Assembly (NCBI GenBank): GCA_022402465.1
Contig: JAKRSH010000007.1
Coordinates: 62,001-126,000 of the forward strand
DNA: 64,000 nucleotides
Origin: Leptospiraceae bacterium
GTDB taxonomy: Bacteria; Spirochaetota; Leptospiria; Leptospirales; Leptospiraceae
Direction of reading: 5' to 3'
Shown here: positions 52,512 through 63,115 of the stretch, in pieces
How positions within the stretch are numbered: the stretch's first letter is position 1
How the letters are laid out: each line of letters starts with the position of its first letter
The notes under the pieces: model-generated
What the model was told of the DNA's origin: nothing
The model's database searches: none
Seen by the model: the letters and a program-made list of their open reading frames with translations, nothing else
Translations under genes and position numbers: made by a program

Positions 52512-53546
52512 ATGAATCAAAAAATAATTATCGCTGCAGTTGTGTTAGCAATTGTTGGATTAAGCTATTTCATCTTTCGGTCGAATTCTTCCTTAAGCCA
52601 ATCGAAAGATTCTAATATGGAAAATTCAGAAGGGTATTCTATTCAACCTACTGATGATAATTTTTATCCTCTTGGACAAGGTTCTAATATTTGGGATGAA
52701 GCGCTCTCTCCTTTCCGAGAAGAAAATAAGAAATCTTACTTAGAAATTCTATCTGATCTCAAATCTGGTAAAATAAATTTTGTATGGGAAGTCTGGGCTC
52801 TACGCAGTAAATGTCCTCAAGAATATTCACCTTCACAATGTGATGCGACAATTCTTGCCTTTATCGATGCAAATTACGAAGGATCGGATCATGACAAGAT
52901 TAAAGATCTCTATGTTAGTTATTTTAAATATGAAAGTGATATAAGACAATTACAGCTACCTTCCAATATAGATTTTGGAGAAAGATACGATATTCTCAAA
53001 GAACAACGTCTTAAATCATTAGGATCAGAAAAAGCTGAACTAATCTTTGGTATGGAAGAAGCTCAGGTTAATTTCATGGAAGGTTCACAGAATTTTATTC
53101 AAGCATCCAAAAATATGAATCCTGATGAGCGCGTTAAGAAATTTGAAGAATTGCGCAAAAAAACATATGGCTCTTACTATGAAAATGTGATGAGTAGAGA
53201 AGACAGATTCAATCATTACGAAACGGAGATACTTCTTCGTGAATCTGAAATGCAGAAACTCAGTCCAGAAGAAAAAGAGAAGAAGCTATCTAGTCTTGAA
53301 GTAAAATACTTCGGTAAAGAAAAAGCATCTCTCATAGCCAAAGCGAGATTAGAAGAAAAACAAGAACAACAACGATATATAGATCTTTCAAAAAAAGAAG
53401 AAGATTTGTTGAAAGCTTACCCCAACCTTTCTGCTAAAGAAAAGGAAATTAAAATCCAAGAACTGCGAACTAAGATTTTAGGCAAAGATGATGCGGAAGC
53501 ATACACACGCCGCTTGAATTTCGAAAAAGAAACTTCTAATTATTGA
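52512..53546 (+). CDS. Lipase foldase (Lif/lipase chaperone)
   Basis: The 344-residue protein is anchored by an N-terminal helix (about 4-24) and otherwise helical and charged, the plan of lipase-specific foldases. Typical features are 'YVSYFKYESDIRQLQLPSN' (split, about 137-155), 'RLKSLGSEKAELIFGMEEAQ' and repeated 'KLSPEEKEKKLSSLEVKYFGKEKA' segments. Foldases wrap the lipase and fold it in the periplasm. The pairing with the upstream family I lipase supports the assignment strongly; the residue-level family motif is degenerate. Confidence 0.85.
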   Translation: MNQKIIIAAVVLAIVGLSYFIFRSNSSLSQSKDSNMENSEGYSIQPTDDNFYPLGQGSNIWDEALSPFREENKKSYLEILSDLKSGKINFVWEVWALRSKCPQEYSPSQCDATILAFIDANYEGSDHDKIKDLYVSYFKYESDIRQLQLPSNIDFGERYDILKEQRLKSLGSEKAELIFGMEEAQVNFMEGSQNFIQASKNMNPDERVKKFEELRKKTYGSYYENVMSREDRFNHYETEILLRESEMQKLSPEEKEKKLSSLEVKYFGKEKASLIAKARLEEKQEQQRYIDLSKKEEDLLKAYPNLSAKEKEIKIQELRTKILGKDDAEAYTRRLNFEKETSNY

Positions 53547-53614
53547 TCAAAATTAGCTATAATTTTAAGGAAAAATATTGTATTTTCCCTTAGTAAAAAA
53601 AAAATTATGGCTCT

Positions 53615-55663
53615 ATGTCTCGAAAAATTCTCGTTACTACTGCCTTGCCTTATGCAAACGGATCCATCCACCTTGGACATATCCTTGAGGGGATCCAAGC
53701 AGACATTTGGGTTCGATTCCAAAAAGCCGTTGGCAACGAATGTTACTTTTTCTGTGCAGATGATACGCATGGAACTCCTATCATGCTTGCAGCTAAGAAG
53801 AATAATACAAGCCCAGAAGAGTATATTAAGAAAGTACATCTTGACCATGAAAAAGATCTAAGAGCCTTTGAAATAAATTATGACAAATATTATACTACGA
53901 ACTCAAATGAGAATAAAGAATTAGCAGAAGAAATTTATACTAAATTAAAATCAAAAGGCCATATCAGTTCTCGTGAAATAGAACAAACCTATTGTGAGCA
54001 TGATAAAATGTTCCTTCCTGATCGCTTCATCAAAGGAACCTGTCCTAAGTGTGGAGCGAAAGATCAGTATGGAGACAATTGTGAAGTATGTGGTTCAACA
54101 TATTCACCTACAGATTTAAAAGAATCTTATTGTGCAATTTGTGGGAATACTCCTGTACTGAAATTTTCTAAGCATTTATTTTTTAAATTACAAGATTTCG
54201 AAAAACCTTTACGAAATTGGTTGACTTCGCCTAACCGTTTGCATGAGGGATCCAAGAAAAAGTTACTTGAATGGTTCGAATCAGGTCTCCAAGAATGGGA
54301 TATTTCTAGAGATGGTCCATATTTTGGTTTCCAAATCCCTGGTGAAGAAAATAAATATTTCTATGTTTGGCTTGATGCACCAATAGGTTATATGGCGGCA
54401 AGTCGTAAATTTTTTGAAACCAATCCTAGTGTATTTGATTCCTTTTGGAAGAATCCAGGATCTGAAATAGTTCACTTTATTGGAAAGGACATTTTGTACT
54501 TTCATGGACTCTTTTGGCCTGCGATGCTCATGGGCTCTGATTTTCAAACTCCATCAAAAATCAATGTTCATGGCTTTATGACAGTTGCTGGAGAAAAAAT
54601 GTCCAAATCGAGAGGAACATTTGTTAATGCAGCTACCTTTAGTAAATACAATGATGTAGAACATTTTCGATTTTATATGGCAGCAAGATTGTCTTCAGGT
54701 TTAGATGATGTTGATATTTCTTTTGAAGATTTTATATCAAGAGTTAACTCAGATTTTATAGGTAACTTAGTAAACATAGTTTCTCGAGTTGCAACCTCTA
54801 TACTCGATAAACTAGATCGTAGGCTAGGAAATATTTCTCCCGAGGGACAGAGAATTTTGAATCAACTTCTTGCTAGCAAAGAAGAAATCATGAAGAACTA
54901 TGAAGATAGAAATTTCCACAAAGTAATTCGTGAAGTAACATCACTTGGCGATGTGGTCAATAAATATGTAAATGATTTGGCTCCATGGATCTTAATTAAA
55001 ACAGATCCAGAAGCGGCGAGATTAGTGATAACTGATGCCTTGAATGCTGCGAAAATTTTATTTTCTTATATTTCACCTATTGTACCAAAAGCATCACAAA
55101 CAGTAGCAGAATTCTTAGGATATAATAGTGGATTTACTTTTCAAAATTTAAATTCATTTGTTGAAAATATAAATCTTCCCATATATAAAGCAATATCCCA
55201 AAGACCTGATGAAAAAGGAATTAAATCAATGATTGAAGAAACTAAAATTGAATTTGAAAAAATGCAAACTACCAACTCTACCGTAGGAAGCAAGAGCCCA
55301 CAAGGAAATATTGATACTAAATCAGGTTTAGAAGATGGGACTATTTCTATAGAGGATTTAGTTAAAGTGGAACTTCGAGTTGGACTAATCACTGAATCGA
55401 ATCATGTAGATGGAGCCGATAAGTTAATTCAAGTTACTGTAGATTTAGGTGAGATTGGAAAGAAAAATGTTTTCGCTGGAATAAAGGCTGCTTACAAACC
55501 GGAAGATCTCTTGAATTTAAAAGTTGTCGTTGTAGCAAATCTTAAACCTCGAAAGATGAAATTTGGAATGAGTGAAGCAATGCTTCTTGCCTCTGGATCT
55601 GGAGAAAATTTATCTCTCTTTATTCCTCATAGAGAAGCAAAACCTGGTGATTTGTTGAAATAA
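53615..55663 (+). CDS. metG: Methionyl-tRNA synthetase
   Basis: A 682-residue class I aminoacyl-tRNA synthetase. The HIGH-type signature is 'PYANGSIHLGHI' (about 12-23), and KMSKS is at about 328-332 ('GEKMSKSRG'). Four cysteines bind zinc in 'CPKCGAKDQYGDNCEVC' (about 145-161), with a second pair 'CAIC'. The C-terminal tRNA-binding domain (about 575-682, 'VKVELRVGLI') is fused as in most bacteria. It charges tRNA-Met with methionine. It converges on the giant kinase gene with only 5 bases between stops. Confidence 0.97.
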   Translation: MSRKILVTTALPYANGSIHLGHILEGIQADIWVRFQKAVGNECYFFCADDTHGTPIMLAAKKNNTSPEEYIKKVHLDHEKDLRAFEINYDKYYTTNSNENKELAEEIYTKLKSKGHISSREIEQTYCEHDKMFLPDRFIKGTCPKCGAKDQYGDNCEVCGSTYSPTDLKESYCAICGNTPVLKFSKHLFFKLQDFEKPLRNWLTSPNRLHEGSKKKLLEWFESGLQEWDISRDGPYFGFQIPGEENKYFYVWLDAPIGYMAASRKFFETNPSVFDSFWKNPGSEIVHFIGKDILYFHGLFWPAMLMGSDFQTPSKINVHGFMTVAGEKMSKSRGTFVNAATFSKYNDVEHFRFYMAARLSSGLDDVDISFEDFISRVNSDFIGNLVNIVSRVATSILDKLDRRLGNISPEGQRILNQLLASKEEIMKNYEDRNFHKVIREVTSLGDVVNKYVNDLAPWILIKTDPEAARLVITDALNAAKILFSYISPIVPKASQTVAEFLGYNSGFTFQNLNSFVENINLPIYKAISQRPDEKGIKSMIEETKIEFEKMQTTNSTVGSKSPQGNIDTKSGLEDGTISIEDLVKVELRVGLITESNHVDGADKLIQVTVDLGEIGKKNVFAGIKAAYKPEDLLNLKVVVVANLKPRKMKFGMSEAMLLASGSGENLSLFIPHREAKPGDLLK

Positions 55664-55668
55664 ATTTT

Positions 55669-58600
55669 CTATTCTTTGTAGTTGATCCAAATCATAGTTA
55701 GATCATCTTCTCTATTACCAACTCCAGAGAATTCATCCAATGACTTTATAATATTATTAAGAACAACTTCTCCGGTTTCGTTTTGATTTTTATTGATGAT
55801 GTTTATGAGTCTCTCTTCACCATACTCTTCTCTTTTCTCACTGAACTGCTCATACGCCCCATCAGTGAATAAGAAGATTTTGCTACCTGGATAAAAAGGA
55901 TAAGAAATATCTTTGTATTTGGTATCACCCAGAATTCCAATTAGTCTACCTTGTTTTTCCATTAGATTCGTGTTTTTTTGATCTATATAAAACTGAGCAG
56001 GATGCCCAGCAGATGAAAATAACAATTCGTTTTTAGCTAAATCCAAATCTAGAATGATGCATGAAAAGAAGGTAGTTAAGTTTTTATATTTTTTATAAAA
56101 CTGTTCATTAATTGTAGTTAATAATTGCGAAGGTGAGAGATTAGAATTTTTAATATTTTCATATTCACTTTTGATTGTCATAGTCAAAAGTGCCGCTTGG
56201 AGACCGTGGCCAGTTGCATCAGCTATAAAGAATCTAAATTTCGTATCTGATAATTTTGTTATATCATATAAATCTCCACCTACTTCATTTAGAGGTAAAA
56301 ATGTTATATTAACTTCTAATTGAGGAGAAAGCTTTAGATCCTTTGGTAGAATGTTTTGTTGTATCTTTTTAGCTAATAATAAGTCGGTTTTAATCTCCTG
56401 GAGTAACTTTTCAGCTACATTCTTTGATTGCTGCAATTCATATGTACGCTCTTGCACATTTTTTTCTAGATTTGCATTTTGATCTTCTAACAAACGTTTA
56501 GAAAGTATGATATCTTCCACTAGCTTAGCATTTACAATAGAAATTACTGCCTGAGAAGAAATGATTCGCAAGGTTTCTAGTCTATCTTCAGTAAAGGCAT
56601 CTTCAATAAATTTATTTTCTAAATACAAAACACCTATTTGATCACCTTGGTGAATCAAAGACATGCATAGAATTGATTTAGGCTTAGATGATTCGATATA
56701 CTTGTCTTGCTGAAAACGTAAATCAGAAGAGGCATCACCTATCACCAGACTTTCTCGAGTTCGGATTACATAATTTAAGACAGCTGTTGAAAGATTGTCA
56801 ACCTCCTCAATAAAAAGTGCATTGTTCTTTAAAATAATATCTTTTTCAATATCATATTCAACATTAACAATCCATCTATCCTTATCTCTGAGAATTAAAA
56901 AACCATTCGTAGCACCGGCATTCTCCGATGAAATTCTCATGAATTTTGTTAGTAATTCATCTAAAAGTATTTCGCTAGAGATTAAATGAGTTGTTTTGAG
57001 AGCTGAAGTAGTATCAATAAAGCTTATGGTTTTCGAAGAAGAAGATAAAGATGAAGACGGCATTTGACTGGAATGATGCTCGGAAAATCTCCTCTTATTT
57101 GTAAAATGAAGCTTGGATGTTGTTTCTAAATAATAGGATTGCATCTGCTTTAATTTGGCCTTTGCTCCCCATCTCTCGTAAAGATAGTAAGCATCTCGCA
57201 AATAAGGTGATGCAACTTTCTCTAGACCTATACTCCATAAAAAATTACCTGCCAATTCATTACTCAATGCTTCTTCAAGTAGATAGCCACTTTGCTTAGC
57301 ATGATTGATGGCATCAGCATAAAGTGAAATAATTTTTTGAATGTTTCCTGTTTTTTCATTTTGTTTAGCAATTAATAATAAATATTTGTGTTTAACATTT
57401 TCACTGGAAAACTTACTCCAATTATTTAACTTCTTAATATTCTTTGAGATCTTACTTTTTTGTTTTCTAGGCATTTTTTTATCAGAGTAATAATCTAATA
57501 AAATTAACGTTTCATAGAAAGAAGCTAAATATACAAGATTTTGAGCTAATATACCTGGCAAATATGGTTCAATCTTTTTAATTGTATTAAATGCATCCTC
57601 TAATTCATTAAAAATATAATGCAATATAGATTTATATAAATAAATCCAACACAAAGCCATTATATCATTGTTATTTATCGATTTTTGGATACCAATATTC
57701 TCATCATAACACTGTCCGGTTAATTCAGTAGGATTATTAGACAGATCAAGAAAATTATGAATAAATTGCTGAATGACAAGATACACATTCAAGTTTCGAT
57801 CTTGTCCGCTGAGAGTAATAAACTGTTTGTAATTCTCAATTTCTTGGTTTAAATCCACTAAATTTCGACCGATATTTAAAGAACTCATCGCATGAAATAA
57901 TAAATTTCCAGTAGCATATTCTAGATCACCAAAATCTATTCCATATTCATAAGCCTTCATATACTTCTTCAAGCTACCTCGTAATGGATGTGTCCAATGC
58001 GAAGTAAATGCATGGTAAAGAAAATTAGTTCTACATCTTAAGCTATTTGCATCAAAAGTATCCAATAACCTAAGAGCGAGTTGTCCGAATTTTTCACCAC
58101 CAAGAAGATCATTCAAGGCACCACATAATAGCAAAGCATAACCGCTATAAAAATAAGCCGAATAAGGTGAATTCCCATATTTCGCTGAAATTGTAACACC
58201 AGATAAGAACATACAAGACAACATTTCTGCAGAAGTAAAATAAGCAGCACTTGCAGCACTAGTTATGATTCTACTAGCAGCCAATAGATTGGGATCTGTC
58301 ATAACTGGTAGCTTTTCTAAATCTTGCATTGATTTGCCACGTAAGGCAAACTTAGCCTTAAATAGATAAATAAATATATCTTTTAACTTAGGCTTCTTAG
58401 GAAGGATTACACCTAATAGGTATAGTATTTCTCGTGAAACATTAACAGCCTCATGCAATTCAGTTTTATAGCTATGGTAAAGAATTTTGTTCTCATAAAT
58501 TGGAACTTTATCTAAAATACTTTTAGCCTTATCCAATACTTCATCTGCAATAGCATGCATTACACCGTATTCTCTTATTAAGAGTGCTGCTCTTGCATAA

Positions 58601-60897
58601 CTCGTTAAAATATTTAATGTTAGTGTATAATCTGAATTCCAAGAATCTTTGGGTAATAGATTACGTGCAAGTTGTAAGTAAAGATAAGACTGGTTGTAAG
58701 CAGCAGATTCGTTTGCTTTGGAACTTGCTTTTAAAAATATATTTGCATATTCTATTTTTTCTTGAGCATCTTGAATTAAATCTATTGACTTTTGAAATTG
58801 GTTAGCTATGTCAAACAGAAAGTCATTTAGAGATTTATCTTTCAGTAGAAATTTGGCTATCTTCAAATGTGTAGCCTTCCTTTCTTCTTCAGGAATTAAT
58901 GAGTAACTCGCTTGTTGAATTCTATCATGTATAAACTTGTAATAAATAAATTTATCTTCTTTGGCTGAAATATAAATTACTTCCTCTTGAATTGCTTTTT
59001 CGAGTATAGAACTCAAATCCTGAATAGGGATATCTGAAATAGCTGATATTAAATTTAACTCAAATCTATTTCCAATGCAAGCTGCAACTTTCAAAACCTC
59101 AATTACTTTAGAAGAAAGTTTATTGATTTTTCGAATTGCCATATCAATCACATTATCAGTGACACTAAATTTTTTGATTTTATTTAAATCCCAATGCCAA
59201 GACTTATGATTATTAAAATCAATATATCCTTCTTCATACAATTGATTTAATAATAGCTTAATAAAGTATGAATTCCCTCCTGTTTTATTCAGTAATAATT
59301 GTGCAAAATCTTTTACTTTATCATTATTTAAAGAAAAGGTTTCCGACAAAAGTTCTTCAATATCTTGCAATCTCAATGATTCTAAATGTATAGTCTTAAT
59401 GCCCTTAGCCGAGTTTTCAAAATTTCGTATAAACAAAGATAAGGGATGAGAACTGAGCACTTCATTGTCTCTGTATGCACCAATAAATAGAACTGATTTT
59501 ATTTCAGTTTCATTCATCAAAACTTCTATCAACCTTAAAGATGCTGAGTCGATCCATTGTAAATCATCGAAAAATATTACTAGTGGTTGAGATGGATTAG
59601 ATAATCCCTTAAACAACTTTACGAACACAGATTGAAATCGGTTTAAGGAGGATGTAGGATCTAGTTCTTCTAGTTCTGGTTGCTTACCAATAATCTTTTC
59701 AAAATCTGGTACTAAATTGATTATAACTTTCCCATTCGTTCCAAGTGAAAGTCGAAGAGAATTTCGCCATAATTCAATAGATTGTTGATTCCCAGATAGA
59801 ATATATCTGATTAATTCTTCGAAGACGTTTTTAAATGCAAAGTATGGAATTGTTTTTTGAAATTGATCAAACTTACCTGAAAGAAAAATACCTTTTTCTT
59901 TTAAAATCGGCTTATGTATCTCGCGAATTAAAGCTGACTTACCAACTCCAGAATACCCAGAAACAAGAATCATTTTTTGTGAATCGATATTTTCATAAGA
60001 AGAAAGTAAATTAGCAATTTGTTTTTCTCTTCCATACAATTTTTCTGGTATTTGAAAGATAGGTGAAAAGTCCTGTGTTCCTAATTCAATTGGTAAATGC
60101 TCTATATCATATATCAATCCTGTCGCTGATTTGTATCTCATCTCAGGGTTTTTTTCTAAGAGCTTCATTATAATATTTGCCAATGGGTAAGGGACATCTG
60201 GATTTAGGACACGAATATTTGGTGGAACTTTTGCTATATGAGAGTGCACAACTTCAAGTAAGTCAGTTGAAGGGAAGGGTAAATGTTGAGTGAGCAACTC
60301 AAATAAAGTAACACCCAAAGAATAAAAATCAGATCTATAATCTATAGATCGATTCATTCTTCCAGATTGCTCTGGAGAAATATAAGATACTGTTCCTTCT
60401 AGTTTATTTAAATTTGAAATAGTTTGAAATTGTCTTTTAAGGACAGAAGAAATACCAAAATCAATAATCTTGAGCTGGTAGGTGGAATCTTGGATTAAAA
60501 TATTATTTGGATTGATATCTTTATGAACGATATTATTCTTATGAATTTCGTCTAGTGCGCTAGCAATTTGAATTGCAATTTTACTAAATTCATTTATTGT
60601 AATCTTTTTTTTATAGATTAAAGATGATAAAGGTATAGCATTAAAATATTCTAATACTAAATAAGGTTTATGATTAATCTCAAAATATTCAAGGTATCGA
60701 ATGATATTTTCATGTTGGAAACTTGATCCAATTTCGAATTCTTTTTTTAATCTATCAAATTCAACAGATGTTGGATATTCAGAGGAAGTTGTCTTTAGAA
60801 GAACCTCTGAATTGGTCTTAAGACTTATTCCATAAAATATGACATAATTGCCAAAATATAATTCTTTAACGATTTTATATTCAGACAACCTTTGCAT
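55669..60897 (-). CDS. Ser/Thr kinase - AAA ATPase - GAF - SpoIIE (PP2C) signalling protein
   Basis: A 1742-residue protein. Residues about 1-265 form a protein kinase (K35, 'VHKDINPNNI' with catalytic D127, DFG at 146-148, 'YISPEQSGRM'); the glycine loop is weak. 'LYGREKQIA' leads into an AAA/STAND-type ATPase with Walker A 'GYSGVGKSAL' near 316 and Walker B 'LVIFFDDLQW' near 440. A long helical, TPR/MalT-like region runs to about 1250. A GAF domain (about 1310-1480), a coil and a C-terminal PP2C/SpoIIE domain (from about 1510: 'NEVGGDLYDIT', 'ADATGHGLQA', 'FTDGAYE', 'DDLTMIW') follow. One polypeptide thus carries opposing kinase and phosphatase outputs. Confidence 0.93.
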   Translation of the reverse strand: MQRLSEYKIVKELYFGNYVIFYGISLKTNSEVLLKTTSSEYPTSVEFDRLKKEFEIGSSFQHENIIRYLEYFEINHKPYLVLEYFNAIPLSSLIYKKKITINEFSKIAIQIASALDEIHKNNIVHKDINPNNILIQDSTYQLKIIDFGISSVLKRQFQTISNLNKLEGTVSYISPEQSGRMNRSIDYRSDFYSLGVTLFELLTQHLPFPSTDLLEVVHSHIAKVPPNIRVLNPDVPYPLANIIMKLLEKNPEMRYKSATGLIYDIEHLPIELGTQDFSPIFQIPEKLYGREKQIANLLSSYENIDSQKMILVSGYSGVGKSALIREIHKPILKEKGIFLSGKFDQFQKTIPYFAFKNVFEELIRYILSGNQQSIELWRNSLRLSLGTNGKVIINLVPDFEKIIGKQPELEELDPTSSLNRFQSVFVKLFKGLSNPSQPLVIFFDDLQWIDSASLRLIEVLMNETEIKSVLFIGAYRDNEVLSSHPLSLFIRNFENSAKGIKTIHLESLRLQDIEELLSETFSLNNDKVKDFAQLLLNKTGGNSYFIKLLLNQLYEEGYIDFNNHKSWHWDLNKIKKFSVTDNVIDMAIRKINKLSSKVIEVLKVAACIGNRFELNLISAISDIPIQDLSSILEKAIQEEVIYISAKEDKFIYYKFIHDRIQQASYSLIPEEERKATHLKIAKFLLKDKSLNDFLFDIANQFQKSIDLIQDAQEKIEYANIFLKASSKANESAAYNQSYLYLQLARNLLPKDSWNSDYTLTLNILTSYARAALLIREYGVMHAIADEVLDKAKSILDKVPIYENKILYHSYKTELHEAVNVSREILYLLGVILPKKPKLKDIFIYLFKAKFALRGKSMQDLEKLPVMTDPNLLAASRIITSAASAAYFTSAEMLSCMFLSGVTISAKYGNSPYSAYFYSGYALLLCGALNDLLGGEKFGQLALRLLDTFDANSLRCRTNFLYHAFTSHWTHPLRGSLKKYMKAYEYGIDFGDLEYATGNLLFHAMSSLNIGRNLVDLNQEIENYKQFITLSGQDRNLNVYLVIQQFIHNFLDLSNNPTELTGQCYDENIGIQKSINNNDIMALCWIYLYKSILHYIFNELEDAFNTIKKIEPYLPGILAQNLVYLASFYETLILLDYYSDKKMPRKQKSKISKNIKKLNNWSKFSSENVKHKYLLLIAKQNEKTGNIQKIISLYADAINHAKQSGYLLEEALSNELAGNFLWSIGLEKVASPYLRDAYYLYERWGAKAKLKQMQSYYLETTSKLHFTNKRRFSEHHSSQMPSSSLSSSSKTISFIDTTSALKTTHLISSEILLDELLTKFMRISSENAGATNGFLILRDKDRWIVNVEYDIEKDIILKNNALFIEEVDNLSTAVLNYVIRTRESLVIGDASSDLRFQQDKYIESSKPKSILCMSLIHQGDQIGVLYLENKFIEDAFTEDRLETLRIISSQAVISIVNAKLVEDIILSKRLLEDQNANLEKNVQERTYELQQSKNVAEKLLQEIKTDLLLAKKIQQNILPKDLKLSPQLEVNITFLPLNEVGGDLYDITKLSDTKFRFFIADATGHGLQAALLTMTIKSEYENIKNSNLSPSQLLTTINEQFYKKYKNLTTFFSCIILDLDLAKNELLFSSAGHPAQFYIDQKNTNLMEKQGRLIGILGDTKYKDISYPFYPGSKIFLFTDGAYEQFSEKREEYGEERLINIINKNQNETGEVVLNNIIKSLDEFSGVGNREDDLTMIWINYKE

Positions 60898-60963
60898 ATT
60901 TTCAAGGTAAATTAATTATCTATTCTATGCAAATAGCTTTCTTTATTTCAAATGAATTAGTAT

Positions 60964-63114
60964 TTAATTTCCTCGCAAAAATTGGTATCCTATGATCTGG
61001 TCTAAACTCGGTGAACCAGTGATAGAATTTGAAGCGAGCATCCCTGACATAATGGATGTTTCAGCACTTCCAAAATTCAAAGATGTATCTATCCAATCGC
61101 CACATAAAATTAAGCCATCAAATCCAGATTCACCAGCCTTTAAGCGATACTTTCCGGAACCAGGAACGGATAAAACATATCGCTCTGTTGGATCAATGTT
61201 GGCTCGAATATAAGATTGATTCATTCTTTGGGTTCCTGAGCCAGCATTCTTTTCATCGAAACAAGTTAAGAGATCGTAATCTAATGACAATGGATTTGTA
61301 ATATTCTTAAATGATTTGGGTAAGATATTTCCGAAATTTTGGAGAGCTTGGGTAGCTGACCATTTAACGCGTTCTTTCATTCTTTCAGGATAGGATGTTT
61401 CTGAAAAATCAGGAACAGGTTCAGATTCTTGCATAGGTCCGCAAAAGTAGAACAAGGATTTTGGTGAATTATCCGACTTCCAATCCTCAATAGGAATGAG
61501 ATCACTAAAATCAGAAAAATCATTGAACGGATTATTATAACTTGCTCCAAGAAGAAAATCTGTCTTACTCAATTTCGTTTCAAAACCTAGATCTTTTGTA
61601 TCTTTCTTAAGCCAAATTTGAAAAGCTTGGGTTTGAATGGTCTCCACTTTCTCAACCATGGAGCGCCAACGTGAATTTGATTCAATTAGCTCTTTGCATA
61701 TGATAGGAAGTGCTGCAATTGAAATTCCTAATACAATTATATCATAATCTTCTTTTTGTTTAAGAACTTTTTCTCCTACTGATTTCCAATTTGTCCAATA
61801 GCTTTCTAAGTCGATTTTTTCTTTTTGAAGTTGATTTCCTTCATTGAGTTGACTAAAATCTGGTTCACTCGGCCAACCGACTCTTCCTTTGATTTTCACT
61901 AAGGGATTGAATTCTTCCCTTTTTAAAGTAGCTTGAACTTCCATTTCTACAGATGAGATGGACTTTTTATCAGGACTTAATTTTAAATTTTTAACTTTAT
62001 GAAAAAAAGCAAAATTCACTCCGCGATTCTTTAACACTCTATAAATTGGGGCTATTACTACTTCGCCTGTACCTCCAGAAAATTTATATAAGGGAGCACC
62101 TTTTGCAACAATCTGTCGTATAACAAAATATAAGTATCCTGCCGCAGACATAGAAGGAGAATTATTCGAGTTACCCTTAGGATATTGAAAACAAATGTTC
62201 ACAGGGACATGAGGAATGGGAGACTTCATAGACAAATCAGAAAGTCCATGTCTCTTCAACCAATCTTTATAATCCTCATCATCTAAGAAACCTATTCCTT
62301 TCGTGAAAATATCATCCTTGATAATGCCTCTAATTAAGGTTCCATAATAATCTATTTGAATAAAGAGTCTTCTAAGATAGTCATTATTTTCTACGGAAGA
62401 TTGAAAGCTATCAAACATCCAATTAGTAACTTTGTCTAAATTAGAAATTAAATCCGACAGAATTTGAAAGTCATTGCTTTTGGAAAATTTTTCAGTTAAG
62501 TGAACGATATTTTCTAAAATTTTATCAAATAATAAGATTTCGGGTTTATCTTTAATTTCTTTAATAGAATTAAGAAACGATCCAAGCCAGGATTCAACAG
62601 TTTTAGTTGTGGTCTCTGCTATTTTTGGAAATTCTTTACCAGTAAATAAAAAGTACATGATTTGAGCTACTTCTAAGAGGAAGTCAGGAAGAGTTGGTAG
62701 AAAGGAATTCCCTTCCCAAGGCTTCTCGTCGTTATGCGGCAACCAAGTAGGCCATTGTTTGACTTGACCATTGATAGTTTCCAATTGCAATGCAAAATTA
62801 CTTGGAATAAAAGCTTCTTCCATAGTCTTTACAGGTTCATCCGCATCCCAATTTAATTCAGCATAAGCAGAAGAGACCATATGAAATAAATTATTGTAAA
62901 AATTTCCAAAGACATGAATACCATGCTCTTCAATTCTTTGGCTGGCATTTGCATTTCTACCGCTAGCACATTTGCCACCTAATCTCCAACCCATTTGGTA
63001 AACAGTAATTTCATACTTTTCCTTCCAATTTGGATCAGAAGTAAGATGGAAAACGGTAGATAGACTGGATAAGCCACCGCCTAGAACAGCAATTTTCTTT
63101 TTAGATTCTTTCAT
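60964..63114 (-). CDS. FAD-dependent carotenoid-desaturase-like oxidoreductase
   Basis: The 716-residue protein starts with a dinucleotide-binding 'AVLGGGLSSLSTVFHL' and the FAD-family follow-on 'YQMGWRLGGKCASGRN', then 'EEHGIHVFGNFYNNLF'. The C-terminus carries 'GLILCGDWIDTSLNFGSAETSIMSG', split near 670-695, the second FAD motif of the CrtI/amine-oxidase superfamily. The length exceeds phytoene desaturases by about 200 residues because of a helical insert. GGAG precedes its ATG and overlaps the end of the carotenoid-oxygenase gene, so the two are coupled. A role in apocarotenoid or polyene oxidation is inferred from the neighbour. Confidence 0.8.
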   Translation of the reverse strand: MKESKKKIAVLGGGLSSLSTVFHLTSDPNWKEKYEITVYQMGWRLGGKCASGRNANASQRIEEHGIHVFGNFYNNLFHMVSSAYAELNWDADEPVKTMEEAFIPSNFALQLETINGQVKQWPTWLPHNDEKPWEGNSFLPTLPDFLLEVAQIMYFLFTGKEFPKIAETTTKTVESWLGSFLNSIKEIKDKPEILLFDKILENIVHLTEKFSKSNDFQILSDLISNLDKVTNWMFDSFQSSVENNDYLRRLFIQIDYYGTLIRGIIKDDIFTKGIGFLDDEDYKDWLKRHGLSDLSMKSPIPHVPVNICFQYPKGNSNNSPSMSAAGYLYFVIRQIVAKGAPLYKFSGGTGEVVIAPIYRVLKNRGVNFAFFHKVKNLKLSPDKKSISSVEMEVQATLKREEFNPLVKIKGRVGWPSEPDFSQLNEGNQLQKEKIDLESYWTNWKSVGEKVLKQKEDYDIIVLGISIAALPIICKELIESNSRWRSMVEKVETIQTQAFQIWLKKDTKDLGFETKLSKTDFLLGASYNNPFNDFSDFSDLIPIEDWKSDNSPKSLFYFCGPMQESEPVPDFSETSYPERMKERVKWSATQALQNFGNILPKSFKNITNPLSLDYDLLTCFDEKNAGSGTQRMNQSYIRANIDPTERYVLSVPGSGKYRLKAGESGFDGLILCGDWIDTSLNFGSAETSIMSGMLASNSITGSPSLDQIIGYQFLRGN

Positions 63115-63115
63115 A

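Noticed and set aside
53565-53600. Imperfect hairpin between the foldase gene and metG
   Set aside because: AAGGAAAA/TTTTCCCTT pairs with a bulge but is followed by an A run, not T, so it is not a plus-strand terminator.
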